Positions 46,591 to 57,525 of a DNA stretch of 64,000 bases are shown here, piece by piece; the stretch's first letter is position 1, and every line of letters begins with the position of its first letter. Below the pieces are notes generated by a model. It ran no database searches. It was not told the origin of the DNA and saw only the letters and a list, made by a program, of their open reading frames with translations. This DNA comes from Oleiagrimonas soli. Lineage in GTDB: Bacteria; Pseudomonadota; Gammaproteobacteria; Xanthomonadales; Rhodanobacteraceae. The translations under genes and the position numbers were made by a program. The DNA is taken from the NCBI RefSeq assembly GCF_000761445.1, contig NZ_KN196470.1, positions 1,224,823 through 1,288,822 on the forward strand, given 5' to 3'.

Positions 46591-47220
46591 TCAGTCCAGT
46601 GCGAGGCTGAGCAGGCGCATGCCGGGTTCGTCGATGGACAGGCGGTGGCGGAAGCCCAGTTCGCGGCACAGGTCCAGCATCGGGCGGTTGTCGACCAGCA
46701 CGTGGCCCCACAGTTCGCTCAGCCCGCGCCGCCGGCTTTCCTCGATCAGGCGGTGCATCAGCAGCCAGCCCAGTCCCTTGCCGGTCCAGGCGCGTTCCAC
46801 CAGTACCGCGAATTCGGCGCTGTTGGTGGCCGTGTCGACATGGATGCGGCCCACGCCGCGCAGTTCGGCCGGCTGCGTGGTTTCGTCCATCAGCACGAAT
46901 GCCGCGGCCTGGGCCGGGTCGAGCGTGCAGAGGCGCTGCGCCAGCGGCATCGGCAGCTCGCGCATGGCCTGCATGAAGCGCATGCGCACCTCGTCCGGAT
47001 GCAGGCGCGTGAAGCAGCGGCGCATGGCGTCGACGTCGTCTGCCCGGATCGGGCGCAGGTGCAGTGTGCGGCCGTCCATGAGTTGCACCTGTTCGCCCTT
47101 GTCCTTGTCGCGACGAGCCGCGACCTGCGCGTAACGCGTGTGGCTCCGCGGCGGCAGGGTCATGGCCTGCACCGGCATCGGAAAGGCGCGATCGTTGGGC
47201 AAGACATGCACCATACTCAT
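46591..47220 (-). CDS. GNAT family acetyltransferase, Pat/AcuA-like
   Basis: This 209-aa protein has the GNAT core: LHLRPIRADDVDAMRRCFTRL, EVRMRFMQAMRELP, then EFAVLVERAWTGKGLGWLLM and LVDNRPMLDLCRELGF. The opening matches the C-terminal GNAT domain of protein lysine acetyltransferases, which often occurs fused to an acyl-CoA synthetase-like domain; here the GNAT part stands alone with an ~50-aa leader. The start is the ATG at 47220. It is divergent from the FNR-type gene by ~100 bp. Confidence 0.85.
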   Translation of the reverse strand: MSMVHVLPNDRAFPMPVQAMTLPPRSHTRYAQVAARRDKDKGEQVQLMDGRTLHLRPIRADDVDAMRRCFTRLHPDEVRMRFMQAMRELPMPLAQRLCTLDPAQAAAFVLMDETTQPAELRGVGRIHVDTATNSAEFAVLVERAWTGKGLGWLLMHRLIEESRRRGLSELWGHVLVDNRPMLDLCRELGFRHRLSIDEPGMRLLSLALD

Positions 47221-47323
47221 GCGTATAGTTTGAGGGTGTCACGAGAGACTGTCCACTGTCCACAGGGCCTATCGCCTGCGGCGTTCAGTCGCGATCAAGC
47301 GAACGTGGCGGGATGGTCCACAA

Positions 47324-48130
47324 ATGGTTATGGTGATGACCGTATCGGCGGTCAGGGAACGCGACGTGGCTTCGGCAGTGATCGATTTCAATGCATTGCG
47401 CAAGTCGTGCGCATCCTGCGCGCTGGCGCAGCTGTGCCTGCCTGCGTCCATCGGCGCCGAGGGACTGACGCGGCTGGATGAGCTGGTGCAGCAGCGCAAG
47501 CCGGCCGACCGCGGCACCACCCTGTTCGACACCGGCGGACGGCAGTCCAAGCTCTACGTCGTGCGCTCGGGTTCGTTCAAGACCTTCGTCGATCTGCCCG
47601 ACGGCGACCATCAGGTGCTCGGCTTCCACTTTCCCGGCGATCTGCTCGGTCTCGACGCGCTGCCGTCCGAGGTGCACCGTTGCAACGCCCAGGCGCTGGA
47701 GCGTTCGATGGTGTGCGAGGTGCCGTTCAACGAACTCTCGAATGTGGCCTCGAAGCTGCCCGGTCTGCAGCAGCAGCTGTACCGGGTCATGAGCGACGAG
47801 TTCGCGCGCGAGCAGGAGCACATGGTGATGATGGGGCGGCGGCAGGCGCCGGCGCGGCTGGCGATCTTCCTGCACAGCCTGTCCGAGCGTCGTCGACGTC
47901 TGGGACTGGATCCGCTGGAGCTGAACCTCAGCATGTCGCGCCAGGACATCGCCAACTACCTTGGTCTGGTGATCGAGACCGTGAGCCGGCTGATGGGACG
48001 TTTCCAGAGCGCCGGCGTCCTGGACGTGGAGCGCCGCATCGTGCACATCCGCGACATGGACGCGCTGCGCGCGCTGGCGCACGCTGGCGATGCGGCGGAC
48101 GGCATGCTGAAGTCCGCGTCCTCGTCCTGA
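47324..48130 (+). CDS. fnr: FNR/Anr-type oxygen-sensing transcription regulator
   Basis: This 268-aa CRP/FNR regulator should carry an oxygen-labile [4Fe-4S] cluster. The four FNR-type cysteines are present: Cys29, Cys32, Cys38 (C-x2-C-x5-C) and Cys120 (EVHRCNAQ). The cAMP-type beta-roll is followed by the HTH with LSMSRQDIANYLGLVIETVS and SRLMGRF, whose E-x-x-S-R recognition helix reads TTGAT-type sites. The ATG at 47324 is one of three closely spaced ATGs. It converges on the cbb3 operon with only 4 bp between stops, and an FNR box lies at that operon's promoter. Confidence 0.93.
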   Translation: MVMVMTVSAVRERDVASAVIDFNALRKSCASCALAQLCLPASIGAEGLTRLDELVQQRKPADRGTTLFDTGGRQSKLYVVRSGSFKTFVDLPDGDHQVLGFHFPGDLLGLDALPSEVHRCNAQALERSMVCEVPFNELSNVASKLPGLQQQLYRVMSDEFAREQEHMVMMGRRQAPARLAIFLHSLSERRRRLGLDPLELNLSMSRQDIANYLGLVIETVSRLMGRFQSAGVLDVERRIVHIRDMDALRALAHAGDAADGMLKSASSS

Positions 48131-48134
48131 ACCT

Positions 48135-48860
48135 TCATGCGCTGCGCGCCACGCAGTCGAACGGCAGCAGCGCGTCGGGCATGCCCAGCGGCGCCAGCCA
48201 TGGTCCAGCCAGTGTCAGCACGGCCATCGCCAGCATGACCACGGCGGTGCCCCGGCGCAGCTTGGCGCCGGCCATGCGCGCCACCGCGTCCGCGCCCAGC
48301 GATACGCCGAGCACGGCCGGCAGCGTGCCGAGGCCGAACGCGGTCATGGTGGCGGCGCTGACCCACGGGTCCATGCTGGTCCAGGCCAGCAGCAGAACGG
48401 TGTAGACGAAACCACACGGCATCCAGCCCCAGGCCATGCCCAGCGCCCAGGCTTTCGGCACGCTGTCGACCGGTAGCAGACGGCGCATGCGCGGCGACAG
48501 CCATGCCCACACGCGGGTGCCGGCGATGCGGTCGAGCACGCCGCGGCCCGACCACAGACCGAGGCCGATTACGACGAAGGCTGTGGCCATCAGCACGCGC
48601 AGGCCGATGCGCAGCGTTGCGTCGTCCAGCCACCCGTACAGCGCGGCGCCGACGCTGCCCAGCAGCAGGCCGGCCAGCGCGTAGCCGCCGATACGACCGC
48701 CCTGATAGGCCAGCAGCAGTGCGCGGCGCGGACGGCCGTCCGCGCGACGCTGCGTCGCCAGGCCTAGCGCGTGCGCGATACCGCCGCACATCAGGGCGCA
48801 ATGACCGGAGCCGGCCAGTCCCAGCAGTGCGGCGGCGGCGATGGTCAGCGAGCCGGTCAC
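48135..48860 (-). CDS. SafE/CcoA-neighbour type membrane protein (sulfite exporter TauE/SafE family)
   Basis: This 241-aa membrane protein has six helices and the heavy-metal transport signatures LAGSGHCALMCGGI (Cys-containing), YQGGRIGGYALAG and GMAWGWMPCGFVYTVLLLAW. Members encoded downstream of ccoS in cbb3 clusters are thought to help copper handling or oxidase maturation. The start is a GTG at 48860 that overlaps the ccoS stop (GTGA). It is the last gene of the operon. Confidence 0.88.
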   Translation of the reverse strand: MTGSLTIAAAALLGLAGSGHCALMCGGIAHALGLATQRRADGRPRRALLLAYQGGRIGGYALAGLLLGSVGAALYGWLDDATLRIGLRVLMATAFVVIGLGLWSGRGVLDRIAGTRVWAWLSPRMRRLLPVDSVPKAWALGMAWGWMPCGFVYTVLLLAWTSMDPWVSAATMTAFGLGTLPAVLGVSLGADAVARMAGAKLRRGTAVVMLAMAVLTLAGPWLAPLGMPDALLPFDCVARSA

Positions 48861-49017
48861 GGTGCGGGTTCCTCCGGTTCCTGCGCATCGTCGGCCAGCG
48901 GCATCAGGGCCGGCGTATCGAGGTCGTCGAACTGGGCGTGATTCACGGCCCAGAAGAAGGCCCACACGCCGGCGCCCAGCAGCACCATGCTCAGCGGAAT
49001 CAGCAGCAGGATCACGT

Positions 49018-49021
<4 letters not shown>
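48857..49021 (-). CDS. ccoS: cbb3 oxidase maturation protein CcoS
   Basis: This 54-aa single-helix membrane protein is needed for cofactor insertion into cbb3 oxidase. The signature is MNVILLLIPLSMVLLGAGVW followed by AFFWAVNHAQFDDLDTPAL, then an acidic tail. It overlaps ccoI upstream (ATGA) and the SafE-like gene downstream. Confidence 0.94.
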
Positions 49022-51441
<2,420 letters not shown>

Positions 51442-51442
51442 G

Positions 51443-51610
51443 TCAGCGACCGTGCAGCCGGCCCTGCGTATCCGCATGATGGATCTGCGCGTCCGGCAGG
51501 CGTTCGGCGATGACCAGTGTGGAGATGCCGCCGGCCACGGCCGCGCCGAGCAGCGCGATCATCAGCCAGACCTCGGGGACGCGGTACCAGGGAAGCGTGG
51601 GTGTGTTCAT
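51443..51610 (-). CDS. Mini-FixH: 55-aa FixH-like single-helix protein
   Basis: This 55-aa protein begins PWYRVPEVWLMIALLGAAVA, which matches the N-terminal membrane helix of FixH/CcoH, but it ends after IHHADTQGRLHGR without the ~100-aa periplasmic domain normal for FixH. It occupies the place between ccoG and ccoI where fixH is usually found. It overlaps ccoG by ATGA and abuts ccoI. CcoH of other bacteria interacts through its single helix, so the short form could still work. Confidence 0.7.
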   Translation of the reverse strand: MNTPTLPWYRVPEVWLMIALLGAAVAGGISTLVIAERLPDAQIHHADTQGRLHGR

Positions 51611-53040
51611 GGCGTACTCGGTGCGAAGAAGGCCGTCGTCACGTCGGCGGCGGGATGGGTGGCTGACTGCGGGTCGGCCGTGCGTACCTGCAGCGTCACG
51701 CGCTGTCGACCGTGCACGCTGCCGGCCGGCGCGCGCAGCGTGACCGGTACGGAGGCGACTTCGCCGGCGGCGATGTCGAGTCGCTCGCTGCCGATCACGG
51801 CCAGCGGCGTGTCGCCCCGCAGGCTCAGGGTCAACGTCATGGGCCGGTCGCTCTTGTTGACCAGTTTCAGGGTGTAGCTGTTCTCGATGCTGCCAGCGGG
51901 TCCCACGCGCCACAGCGCATTGCGGTCGCGAAGCACTTCGGCCAGCAGCATGCTGCGATGGCCGATGCTCCAGGCGAACGCGCCGGCCAGGATCAGCAGC
52001 ACCGTCGCGTACAGCAGCGTGCGCACGCGCAGCACGCGGCTGGGCTTGCCTTCCATCGCGTGCTCGGTGGTGTAGCGGATCAGTCCGCGCGGGTAGTCCA
52101 TCTTGTCCATGACGGCGTCGCAGGCGTCGATGCATGCCGCGCAGGCGATGCAGCCGACCTGCAGGCCGTGGCGGATGTCGATGCCGGTCGGGCAGACCTG
52201 CACGCAGGCCTGACAGTCGATGCAGTCGCCCAGTGCGGGGCGCTCGCCGTCCTTGTCCGTCCATGCCAGCACGCTCGGCGTGCCGCGCTTGCGGTGGCCG
52301 CGGTCTTCGCCGCGCGGTTCGTCGTAACTGATGATCAGCGTGTCGCGGTCGAACATCGCGCCCTGGAAGCGCGCGTAGGGGCACATGTACTTGCACACCT
52401 GCTCGCGCAGAAAGCCGGCGTTGCCGTAGGTGGCGAAGCCGTAGAACGCGATCCAGAACATCTCCCAGCCGCCCAGATCGAAGTGCGCGACTTCGCCGGC
52501 CAGCTCGCGGATCGGCGTGAAGAAACCGACGAAGGTGAAACCGGTCCACAGCGCGAAGGCGATCCAGGCCAGCTGCTTGAGGCCTTTGCGCGTCAGCTTG
52601 GCCGCGCTCCACGACGCCTTGTCCAGACGCATGCGCTGGTTGCGATCGCCCTCGATCTTGCGCTCGATCCACAGGAACGCCTCGGTCCACACGGTTTGCG
52701 GACAGGCGTAGCCGCACCAGAGGCGGCCGGCGAGCGCGGTGAAGAAGAACAGCGACAGCCCGGCCATGATCAGCAGCCAGGCCATGAAGAAGAAGTCCTG
52801 CGGCCAGAAAGTCAGGCCGAGGATGTAGAACTTGCGGTGCGGCAGGTCGAACAGCACCATTTGCCGGCCGTCCCAGTTCAGCCACGGGAACACGTAGAAC
52901 ATGCCCAGCAGCCACAGCACGGCGGCGTTGCGCAGGCGCTGGAAGCGGCCCTTGATCTCGCGCGGATAGACCTTGGGCTGGCGCGCGTAGAGCGTGCCTT
53001 CGTCGCCGTCGACCAGCTTCAGGGGAATCGATTCGTTCAT
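51607..53040 (-). CDS. ccoG: cbb3 oxidase accessory ferredoxin CcoG (FixG/RdxA)
   Basis: This 477-aa membrane protein with two [4Fe-4S] clusters reduces copper(II) for cbb3 assembly. GRLWCGYACPQTVW and QVCKYMCPYARFQ mark the membrane part. The clusters bind at CIDCQACVQVCPTGID and CIACAACIDACD. A C-terminal FixG Ig-like domain (LVNKSDRPMTLTLSL) lies in the periplasm. The ATG is at 53040; it overlaps its neighbours on both sides. Confidence 0.95.
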   Translation of the reverse strand: MNESIPLKLVDGDEGTLYARQPKVYPREIKGRFQRLRNAAVLWLLGMFYVFPWLNWDGRQMVLFDLPHRKFYILGLTFWPQDFFFMAWLLIMAGLSLFFFTALAGRLWCGYACPQTVWTEAFLWIERKIEGDRNQRMRLDKASWSAAKLTRKGLKQLAWIAFALWTGFTFVGFFTPIRELAGEVAHFDLGGWEMFWIAFYGFATYGNAGFLREQVCKYMCPYARFQGAMFDRDTLIISYDEPRGEDRGHRKRGTPSVLAWTDKDGERPALGDCIDCQACVQVCPTGIDIRHGLQVGCIACAACIDACDAVMDKMDYPRGLIRYTTEHAMEGKPSRVLRVRTLLYATVLLILAGAFAWSIGHRSMLLAEVLRDRNALWRVGPAGSIENSYTLKLVNKSDRPMTLTLSLRGDTPLAVIGSERLDIAAGEVASVPVTLRAPAGSVHGRQRVTLQVRTADPQSATHPAADVTTAFFAPSTP

Positions 53041-53330
53041 GCGTCCTCGTCGTCCGCCGCGACGTCGTCGCGGGGTTTCAGCAACAGCGACGTGAACAGG
53101 CTCGAGGCCAGCGTGCAGGCCCAGAACATGAAGAAGCCGAGCGTGTAGCCGACACCACGGCTCACGTCGAGCGTCGGCCAGGTGATCGTGGCCAGGCGCG
53201 CGGGGTCGACCACGGCGAAGAACACCATGGTCGCGACCCCCGCCGCGAAGAACGATGGCCACGCCACCGCACCGACGCGCGCCGCGAGCGGCAGACGCGA
53301 CGTCGGTGCGGACACGCGCGGGGAGATCAC
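53037..53330 (-). CDS. Small two-helix membrane protein within the cbb3 operon
   Basis: This 97-aa protein starts with GTG at 53330, which overlaps the ccoP stop (GTGA), and ends overlapping the ccoG ATG. Two helices (VAWPSFFAAGVATMVFFAVV and GVGYTLGFFMFWACTLASSL) are followed by an acidic tail rich in Asp. I do not recognise a named family. Its locked position between ccoP and ccoG suggests a role in cbb3 assembly or stability. Confidence 0.82.
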   Translation of the reverse strand: MISPRVSAPTSRLPLAARVGAVAWPSFFAAGVATMVFFAVVDPARLATITWPTLDVSRGVGYTLGFFMFWACTLASSLFTSLLLKPRDDVAADDEDA

Positions 53331-54232
53331 TGCGCGGCCTCCGCGGTGTCGGCCGGCGCGCGTTTGGACTGCGCCAGCACCCACGCCGCGGCCATACGGA
53401 TGCGGTCCGGTCCGAGGGTCTTGTCCCAGGCCGGCATGTGACCGTTGCGGCCGTTGCGGATGGTCGCCTCGATGGTCGCCAGGTCGCCGCCGTACAGCCA
53501 GGTGGCATCGGTCAGGTTGGGCGCGCCCAGCGCCGGATTGCCCTTGCCGGTGGGGCCGTGGCAAGCGATGCAGAGCGTCATGTAGCGTGTCTTGCCGGCC
53601 TCGGCGAGGCTGGCGTCGTGCGACTGCCCGGACAGCTCGCGCACGTAGTGGGCCAGTTCGGTCACGCCCTGATCACCGACCACGGCGCCCCATGCCGGCA
53701 TCACGCCGTTGCGGCCGTGGGTGATGGTGGCGATCACGGTCTGCGGATCGCCGCCGTACAGCCAGTCGTTGTCGGTCAGGTTGGGGAAGCCGCGCGCGCC
53801 GCGCGCGTCCGAGCCGTGGCACATCGCGCAGTTGTTGGCGAACACGTTGTGGCCGATGCCCAGCGCCTTCGGGTCGTCGACGAGCTTGGCCATCGGCACG
53901 TCGCGGAACTGCGCGAACAGCTTCTCCAGGCGCGCGTTGGCCTCGGCCACGTGCGCGTCGTGCTGCTTGACCGAGGTCCAGTCCAGACTGCCCTTGACCG
54001 CGCCGAAGCCCGGATACAGCACCAGGTAGCCGATGCCGAAGGCGACCGACAGCACGAACAGCCCGATCCACCACATCGGCAGCGGCTTGTTGTACTCGGT
54101 CAGGTTTTCGTCCCAGGTGTGGCCGGTGGTCTCGCCCGGCGCGCTCTTGGCGTTGCCGAACAGCAGCCAGATGGCGCCGACCACGTTGATGGTCACCAGG
54201 ACCATCACGAAGATGCTCCAGAACATGCTCAT
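53327..54232 (-). CDS. ccoP: cbb3 oxidase subunit III, dihaem cytochrome c (CcoP)
   Basis: This 301-aa dihaem cytochrome c passes electrons to CcoN. The N-terminal helix pair is followed by two haem-binding CXXCH motifs, NCAMCHG and CIACHG. The matching axial Met residues are in GVMPAWG and GHMPAWD, one per domain. It overlaps ccoQ (ATGA) upstream and the 97-aa gene downstream. Confidence 0.95.
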   Translation of the reverse strand: MSMFWSIFVMVLVTINVVGAIWLLFGNAKSAPGETTGHTWDENLTEYNKPLPMWWIGLFVLSVAFGIGYLVLYPGFGAVKGSLDWTSVKQHDAHVAEANARLEKLFAQFRDVPMAKLVDDPKALGIGHNVFANNCAMCHGSDARGARGFPNLTDNDWLYGGDPQTVIATITHGRNGVMPAWGAVVGDQGVTELAHYVRELSGQSHDASLAEAGKTRYMTLCIACHGPTGKGNPALGAPNLTDATWLYGGDLATIEATIRNGRNGHMPAWDKTLGPDRIRMAAAWVLAQSKRAPADTAEAAQ

Positions 54233-54381
54233 GCCTGGTCCTCCGTCGTTTCCCGCGCGTCCTCGATCAGCGGAAGCATCTCGGCTTCGCGGAAGCGCGG
54301 CTTCTGATGCGCGCTGTAGGCCCAGGCGGCGACCCCGATGAACAGGATCATGAGCAGGGCGGTCAGGATGCCGGAAATCAT
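54229..54381 (-). CDS. ccoQ: cbb3 oxidase subunit CcoQ
   Basis: This 50-aa single-helix protein ([20 protein letters not shown]) has a charged C-terminal tail ([12 protein letters not shown]), typical of CcoQ, which stabilises the CcoNOP complex. It overlaps ccoO and ccoP by ATGA on both sides. Confidence 0.92.
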   Translation of the reverse strand: MISGILTALLMILFIGVAAWAYSAHQKPRFREAEMLPLIEDARETTEDQA

Positions 54382-54992
54382 GGCGTCTCCTCCTTGGGGC
54401 CGTGCGTGCCCAGGCTTTGCAGGTAGGCGATCAGGGCGTCCATCTCGGTCTTGCCCTTGACCGCGTCGGGGATCGCGGCGATGTCGGCATCGGTGTACGG
54501 ATCGCCGATGCGGCGCAGGCCGCGCATGTGCGAGGCGATCTCCGCGGCGTCCAGCGGACGTTCGGCCAGCCAGGGGAAACCGGGCATGTTCGATTCCGGC
54601 ACCACGTCGCGCGGGTTCATCAGATGGACGCGGTGCCAGTCGTCGCTGTAGCGCGCGCCGACGCGCGCCAGGTCCGGGCCGGTGCGCTTGGAGCCCCACA
54701 GGAACGGGTGGTCGTAGACCGACTCGCCAGCCACCGAGTAGTGGCCGTAGCGCTGGGTCTCGAACGACAGCGTGCGGATCATCTGCGAATGGCAGTTGTA
54801 GCAACCCTCGCGGACGTACACGTCGCGGCCGGCCAGCTCCAGCGCGGCCGGCGGCTTCAGGCCCGGCACCGGCTGGGTCGCGTTGGCCTCGAACATCAGC
54901 GGCACGATCTCGGCCAGGCCGCCGAAGCTGATCGCGACGGCGATCAGCACGGCCATCAGGCCCACGTTCTTTTCGATCTTTGCATGCAGCAT
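54378..54992 (-). CDS. ccoO: cbb3 oxidase subunit II, monohaem cytochrome c (CcoO)
   Basis: This 204-aa membrane-anchored monohaem cytochrome c has the haem motif [12 protein letters not shown] near residue 62 and the axial Met in [10 protein letters not shown]. The N-terminal helix [17 protein letters not shown] is the membrane anchor. It lies 10 bp after ccoN with GGAG between them and overlaps ccoQ. Confidence 0.95.
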   Translation of the reverse strand: MLHAKIEKNVGLMAVLIAVAISFGGLAEIVPLMFEANATQPVPGLKPPAALELAGRDVYVREGCYNCHSQMIRTLSFETQRYGHYSVAGESVYDHPFLWGSKRTGPDLARVGARYSDDWHRVHLMNPRDVVPESNMPGFPWLAERPLDAAEIASHMRGLRRIGDPYTDADIAAIPDAVKGKTEMDALIAYLQSLGTHGPKEETP

Positions 54993-55002
54993 GGCGGGCT
55001 CC

Positions 55003-56427
55003 TCAGGCGTGCACGGCGGTGGGAATCAGCGCCGGCGCGGGTTCGCGCGAAGTGCGCCACGTCATCCAGGTATTCCAGGCCATCATCAGCATGCCGCTCA
55101 GGTACAGCAGGCCGCCGAAGAAGCGCGCGTAGTAGAACGGGTAGGTCTGCTTGAGCGACTCGATGAAGGTGTACGTCAGCGTCCCGTCGTCGTTGGTCGC
55201 GCGCCACATCAGGCCCTGCATCACGCCGGCCATCCACATCGCGGCGATGTAGATCACCACGCCGATGGTCGCCACCCAGAAGTGCGTCTCGACCAGCTTC
55301 TGCGAGTACATCTGCTTGCGGCCGTACAGACGCGGGATCAGGCAGTACAGCGAACCCATGGTGATGAAACCCACCCAGCCCAGCGCGCCCGAGTGCACGT
55401 GGCCGATGGTCCAGTCGGTGTAGTGCGACAGCGAGTTGACCGTCTTGATCGACATCATCGGTCCCTCGAAGGTCGACATGCCGTAGAACGACAGCGACAC
55501 GATCATGAACTTCAGGACCGGATCGGTGCGCAGCTTGTGCCACGCGCCGGACAGCGTGAGGATGCCGTTGAGCATGCCGCCCCACGACGGCGCCAGCAGG
55601 ATCAGCGAGAACACCATGCCCAGCGACTGCGCCCAGTCGGGCAGCGCCGTGTACATCAGGTGATGCGGGCCGGCCCACATGTAGATGGCGATCAGCGCCC
55701 AGAAGTGCACCACCGACAGGCGGTAGGAATAGATCGGGCGCTCGGCCTGCTTGGGCACGAAGTAGTACATCATCGCCAGGAAGCCGGCGGTGAGGAAGAA
55801 GCCCACGGCGTTGTGGCCGTACCACCACTGCACCATGGCGTCGACCGCGCCGGAGTAGACGATGTAGGACTTCGTCCACGACACCGGGATGGCGATGTTG
55901 TTGACGATGTGCAGCACTGCGATGGTGATGATGAAGGCGCCGTAGAACCAGTTCGCGACGTAGATGTGCTTCACGCGGCGCTTGGCCAGGGTGCCGAAGA
56001 ACACGATCGCGAACGCCACCCACACCACCGTGATGATGATGTCGATGAACCACTCCGGCTCGGCGTATTCCTTGCTCTGGGTGATGCCCAGCGGGTAGGT
56101 GATCGCCACCAGCACGATCACCAGCTGCCAGCCCCAGAAGGTGAAGGCCGCCAGTTTGTCGCTGATCAGCCGCACCTGGCAGGTGCGCTGCACCACGTAG
56201 AAGGCGGTGCCCATCAGCGCGCTGCCGCCGAAGGCGAAGATCACCGCACTGGTGTGCAGCGGCCGCAGGCGGCTGAAGGTCAGGTACGGGATGTCGAAAT
56301 TGAGCGCGGGCCAGGCCAGCTGGGCGGCAATGTACAGGCCGACCAGCATCCCGACCACGCCCCACAGGATCGTCGCGGCGGTGAATTGCCGTACGACCTT
56401 GTCGTTATAGGTCTTGGTTGAGTCCAT
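55003..56427 (-). CDS. ccoN: cbb3-type cytochrome c oxidase subunit I (CcoN)
   Basis: CcoN is the catalytic haem-copper subunit that reduces oxygen with high affinity. The 474-aa protein has twelve helices. Haem b ligand region: [12 protein letters not shown]. CuB region: [15 protein letters not shown]. Haem region: [12 protein letters not shown]-containing [11 protein letters not shown] follows the cbb3-type pattern. I chose the ATG at 56427, preceded by GGGGA; the TTG at 56439 is less likely. The promoter carries an FNR/Anr box, so expression should rise at low oxygen. Confidence 0.96.
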   Translation of the reverse strand: MDSTKTYNDKVVRQFTAATILWGVVGMLVGLYIAAQLAWPALNFDIPYLTFSRLRPLHTSAVIFAFGGSALMGTAFYVVQRTCQVRLISDKLAAFTFWGWQLVIVLVAITYPLGITQSKEYAEPEWFIDIIITVVWVAFAIVFFGTLAKRRVKHIYVANWFYGAFIITIAVLHIVNNIAIPVSWTKSYIVYSGAVDAMVQWWYGHNAVGFFLTAGFLAMMYYFVPKQAERPIYSYRLSVVHFWALIAIYMWAGPHHLMYTALPDWAQSLGMVFSLILLAPSWGGMLNGILTLSGAWHKLRTDPVLKFMIVSLSFYGMSTFEGPMMSIKTVNSLSHYTDWTIGHVHSGALGWVGFITMGSLYCLIPRLYGRKQMYSQKLVETHFWVATIGVVIYIAAMWMAGVMQGLMWRATNDDGTLTYTFIESLKQTYPFYYARFFGGLLYLSGMLMMAWNTWMTWRTSREPAPALIPTAVHA

Positions 56428-56460
56428 GCGGTTCCCCAAAATGATTGCGCATCGGCCGTG

Positions 56461-56502
56461 ACTCTAGGGAGGATGCGGTGGGGGAATCTTGACGCTGGTC
56501 AA
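56461..56502 (-). promoter_or_regulatory. FNR/Anr-controlled promoter of the cbb3 operon
   Basis: TTGAC-N4-GTCAA, a perfect dyad one base per half from TTGAT-N4-ATCAA, lies at 56489-56502. On the minus strand TAGAGT (56466-56461) fits a -10 element; its centre is 32 bp from the dyad centre, which puts the dyad at about -41.5, the class II FNR position. The ccoN ATG lies ~27 nt downstream of the implied start. Confidence 0.78.
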
Positions 56503-56612
56503 TTGCGCATCGAGTGATGCCATTTCGGCCCGCGCGCTGGCCGGAAGCGGACGGCCGAACGCCGCTCCGGCTACACTGCAGCGCTGTTGTCGACGCGAAG
56601 CGAAGGTTGCCG

Positions 56613-57521
56613 ATGTCCGGTCACGCCAATTCCCTGAAGGCCGTCCTGCTGGCGCTGGGCGCGAACTTCGCGATCTTCGTCGCCAAGCTGGCGGCGGCGC
56701 TGATCACCGGCTCCGGCGCGATGCTGGCCGAGGCCGTGCATTCGCTGGCCGACTGCGGCAATCAGGGCCTGCTGCTGCTGGGCATGCGCCAGGCCAAGCG
56801 GCCGCCGTCGGACGATTACCCGCTGGGCTGGGGCCGCGCGCTGTACTTCTGGTCGTTTCTGGTGGCGATCCTGCTGTTCAGCGTCGGCGGCGTGTTCTCG
56901 ATCTACGAAGGCGTGCACAAGCTGACCCATCCGGAACCGCTGAGCTGGCCGTGGCTGGCGGTTGGCGTGCTGATCTTCGGCCTTCTCGCCGAGGGCATCT
57001 CGATGCGCGGCTGTCTGCAGGAAGTGCGCAAGGAGCAGGGCGATCGCAACCTCTGGCAGTGGTTCCGCGAAAGCCGTTCCAGCGAGCTGCTGGTGATCTT
57101 CGGCGAGGATTCCGCCGCGCTGCTGGGCCTGCTGCTGGCGCTGCTGGCGGTGTTGGCGACCATGCTCACCGGCAACCTGCTGTTCGACGCGCTGGGCACC
57201 ATCGCCATCGGCGTGCTGCTGGTGGTGGTGGCCGTGCTGGTCGCGGTCGAGGTGAAGGGCCTGTTGATCGGCCACGGCGTCGAGCCGAAGCAGCGCGAGG
57301 CGATGCTTGGCTTCCTGCGCGAGCGACCGGAAATCGAGTGCGTCTACAACCTGCTGACGCTGCACATGGGGCCGGACGTGATGGTGGCGATCAAGGCGCG
57401 CATGCGCGCGGCGGCGTCCGGTCGGGCGCAGGTGGACGACATCAACGCCGTGGAGCGGGATTTTCGCGCACGCTTCGAGGCGGTGCGCTGGTGTTTCTTC
57501 GAGCCGGACGTCGACGACTGA
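56613..57521 (+). CDS. Cation diffusion facilitator transporter (SLC30A9-like)
   Basis: This 302-aa inner-membrane metal/proton antiporter has six helices. AEAVHSLADCGNQGLLLLG carries the His and Asp of the helix-II metal site, and VIFGEDSAALLGLLLALLA carries the acidic residues of helix V. The sequence differs from CzcD and FieF; it is closer to the ZnT9 (SLC30A9)-type bacterial branch. The ATG at 56613 follows GAAGG. It is divergent from ccoN and convergent with slp. Confidence 0.88.
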   Translation: MSGHANSLKAVLLALGANFAIFVAKLAAALITGSGAMLAEAVHSLADCGNQGLLLLGMRQAKRPPSDDYPLGWGRALYFWSFLVAILLFSVGGVFSIYEGVHKLTHPEPLSWPWLAVGVLIFGLLAEGISMRGCLQEVRKEQGDRNLWQWFRESRSSELLVIFGEDSAALLGLLLALLAVLATMLTGNLLFDALGTIAIGVLLVVVAVLVAVEVKGLLIGHGVEPKQREAMLGFLRERPEIECVYNLLTLHMGPDVMVAIKARMRAAASGRAQVDDINAVERDFRARFEAVRWCFFEPDVDD

Positions 57522-57525
57522 CGGT

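Noticed and set aside
47221-47323. FNR box for autoregulation upstream of fnr
   Set aside because: Only a single half-site (GATCAA near 47292) is visible; the partner half is missing.
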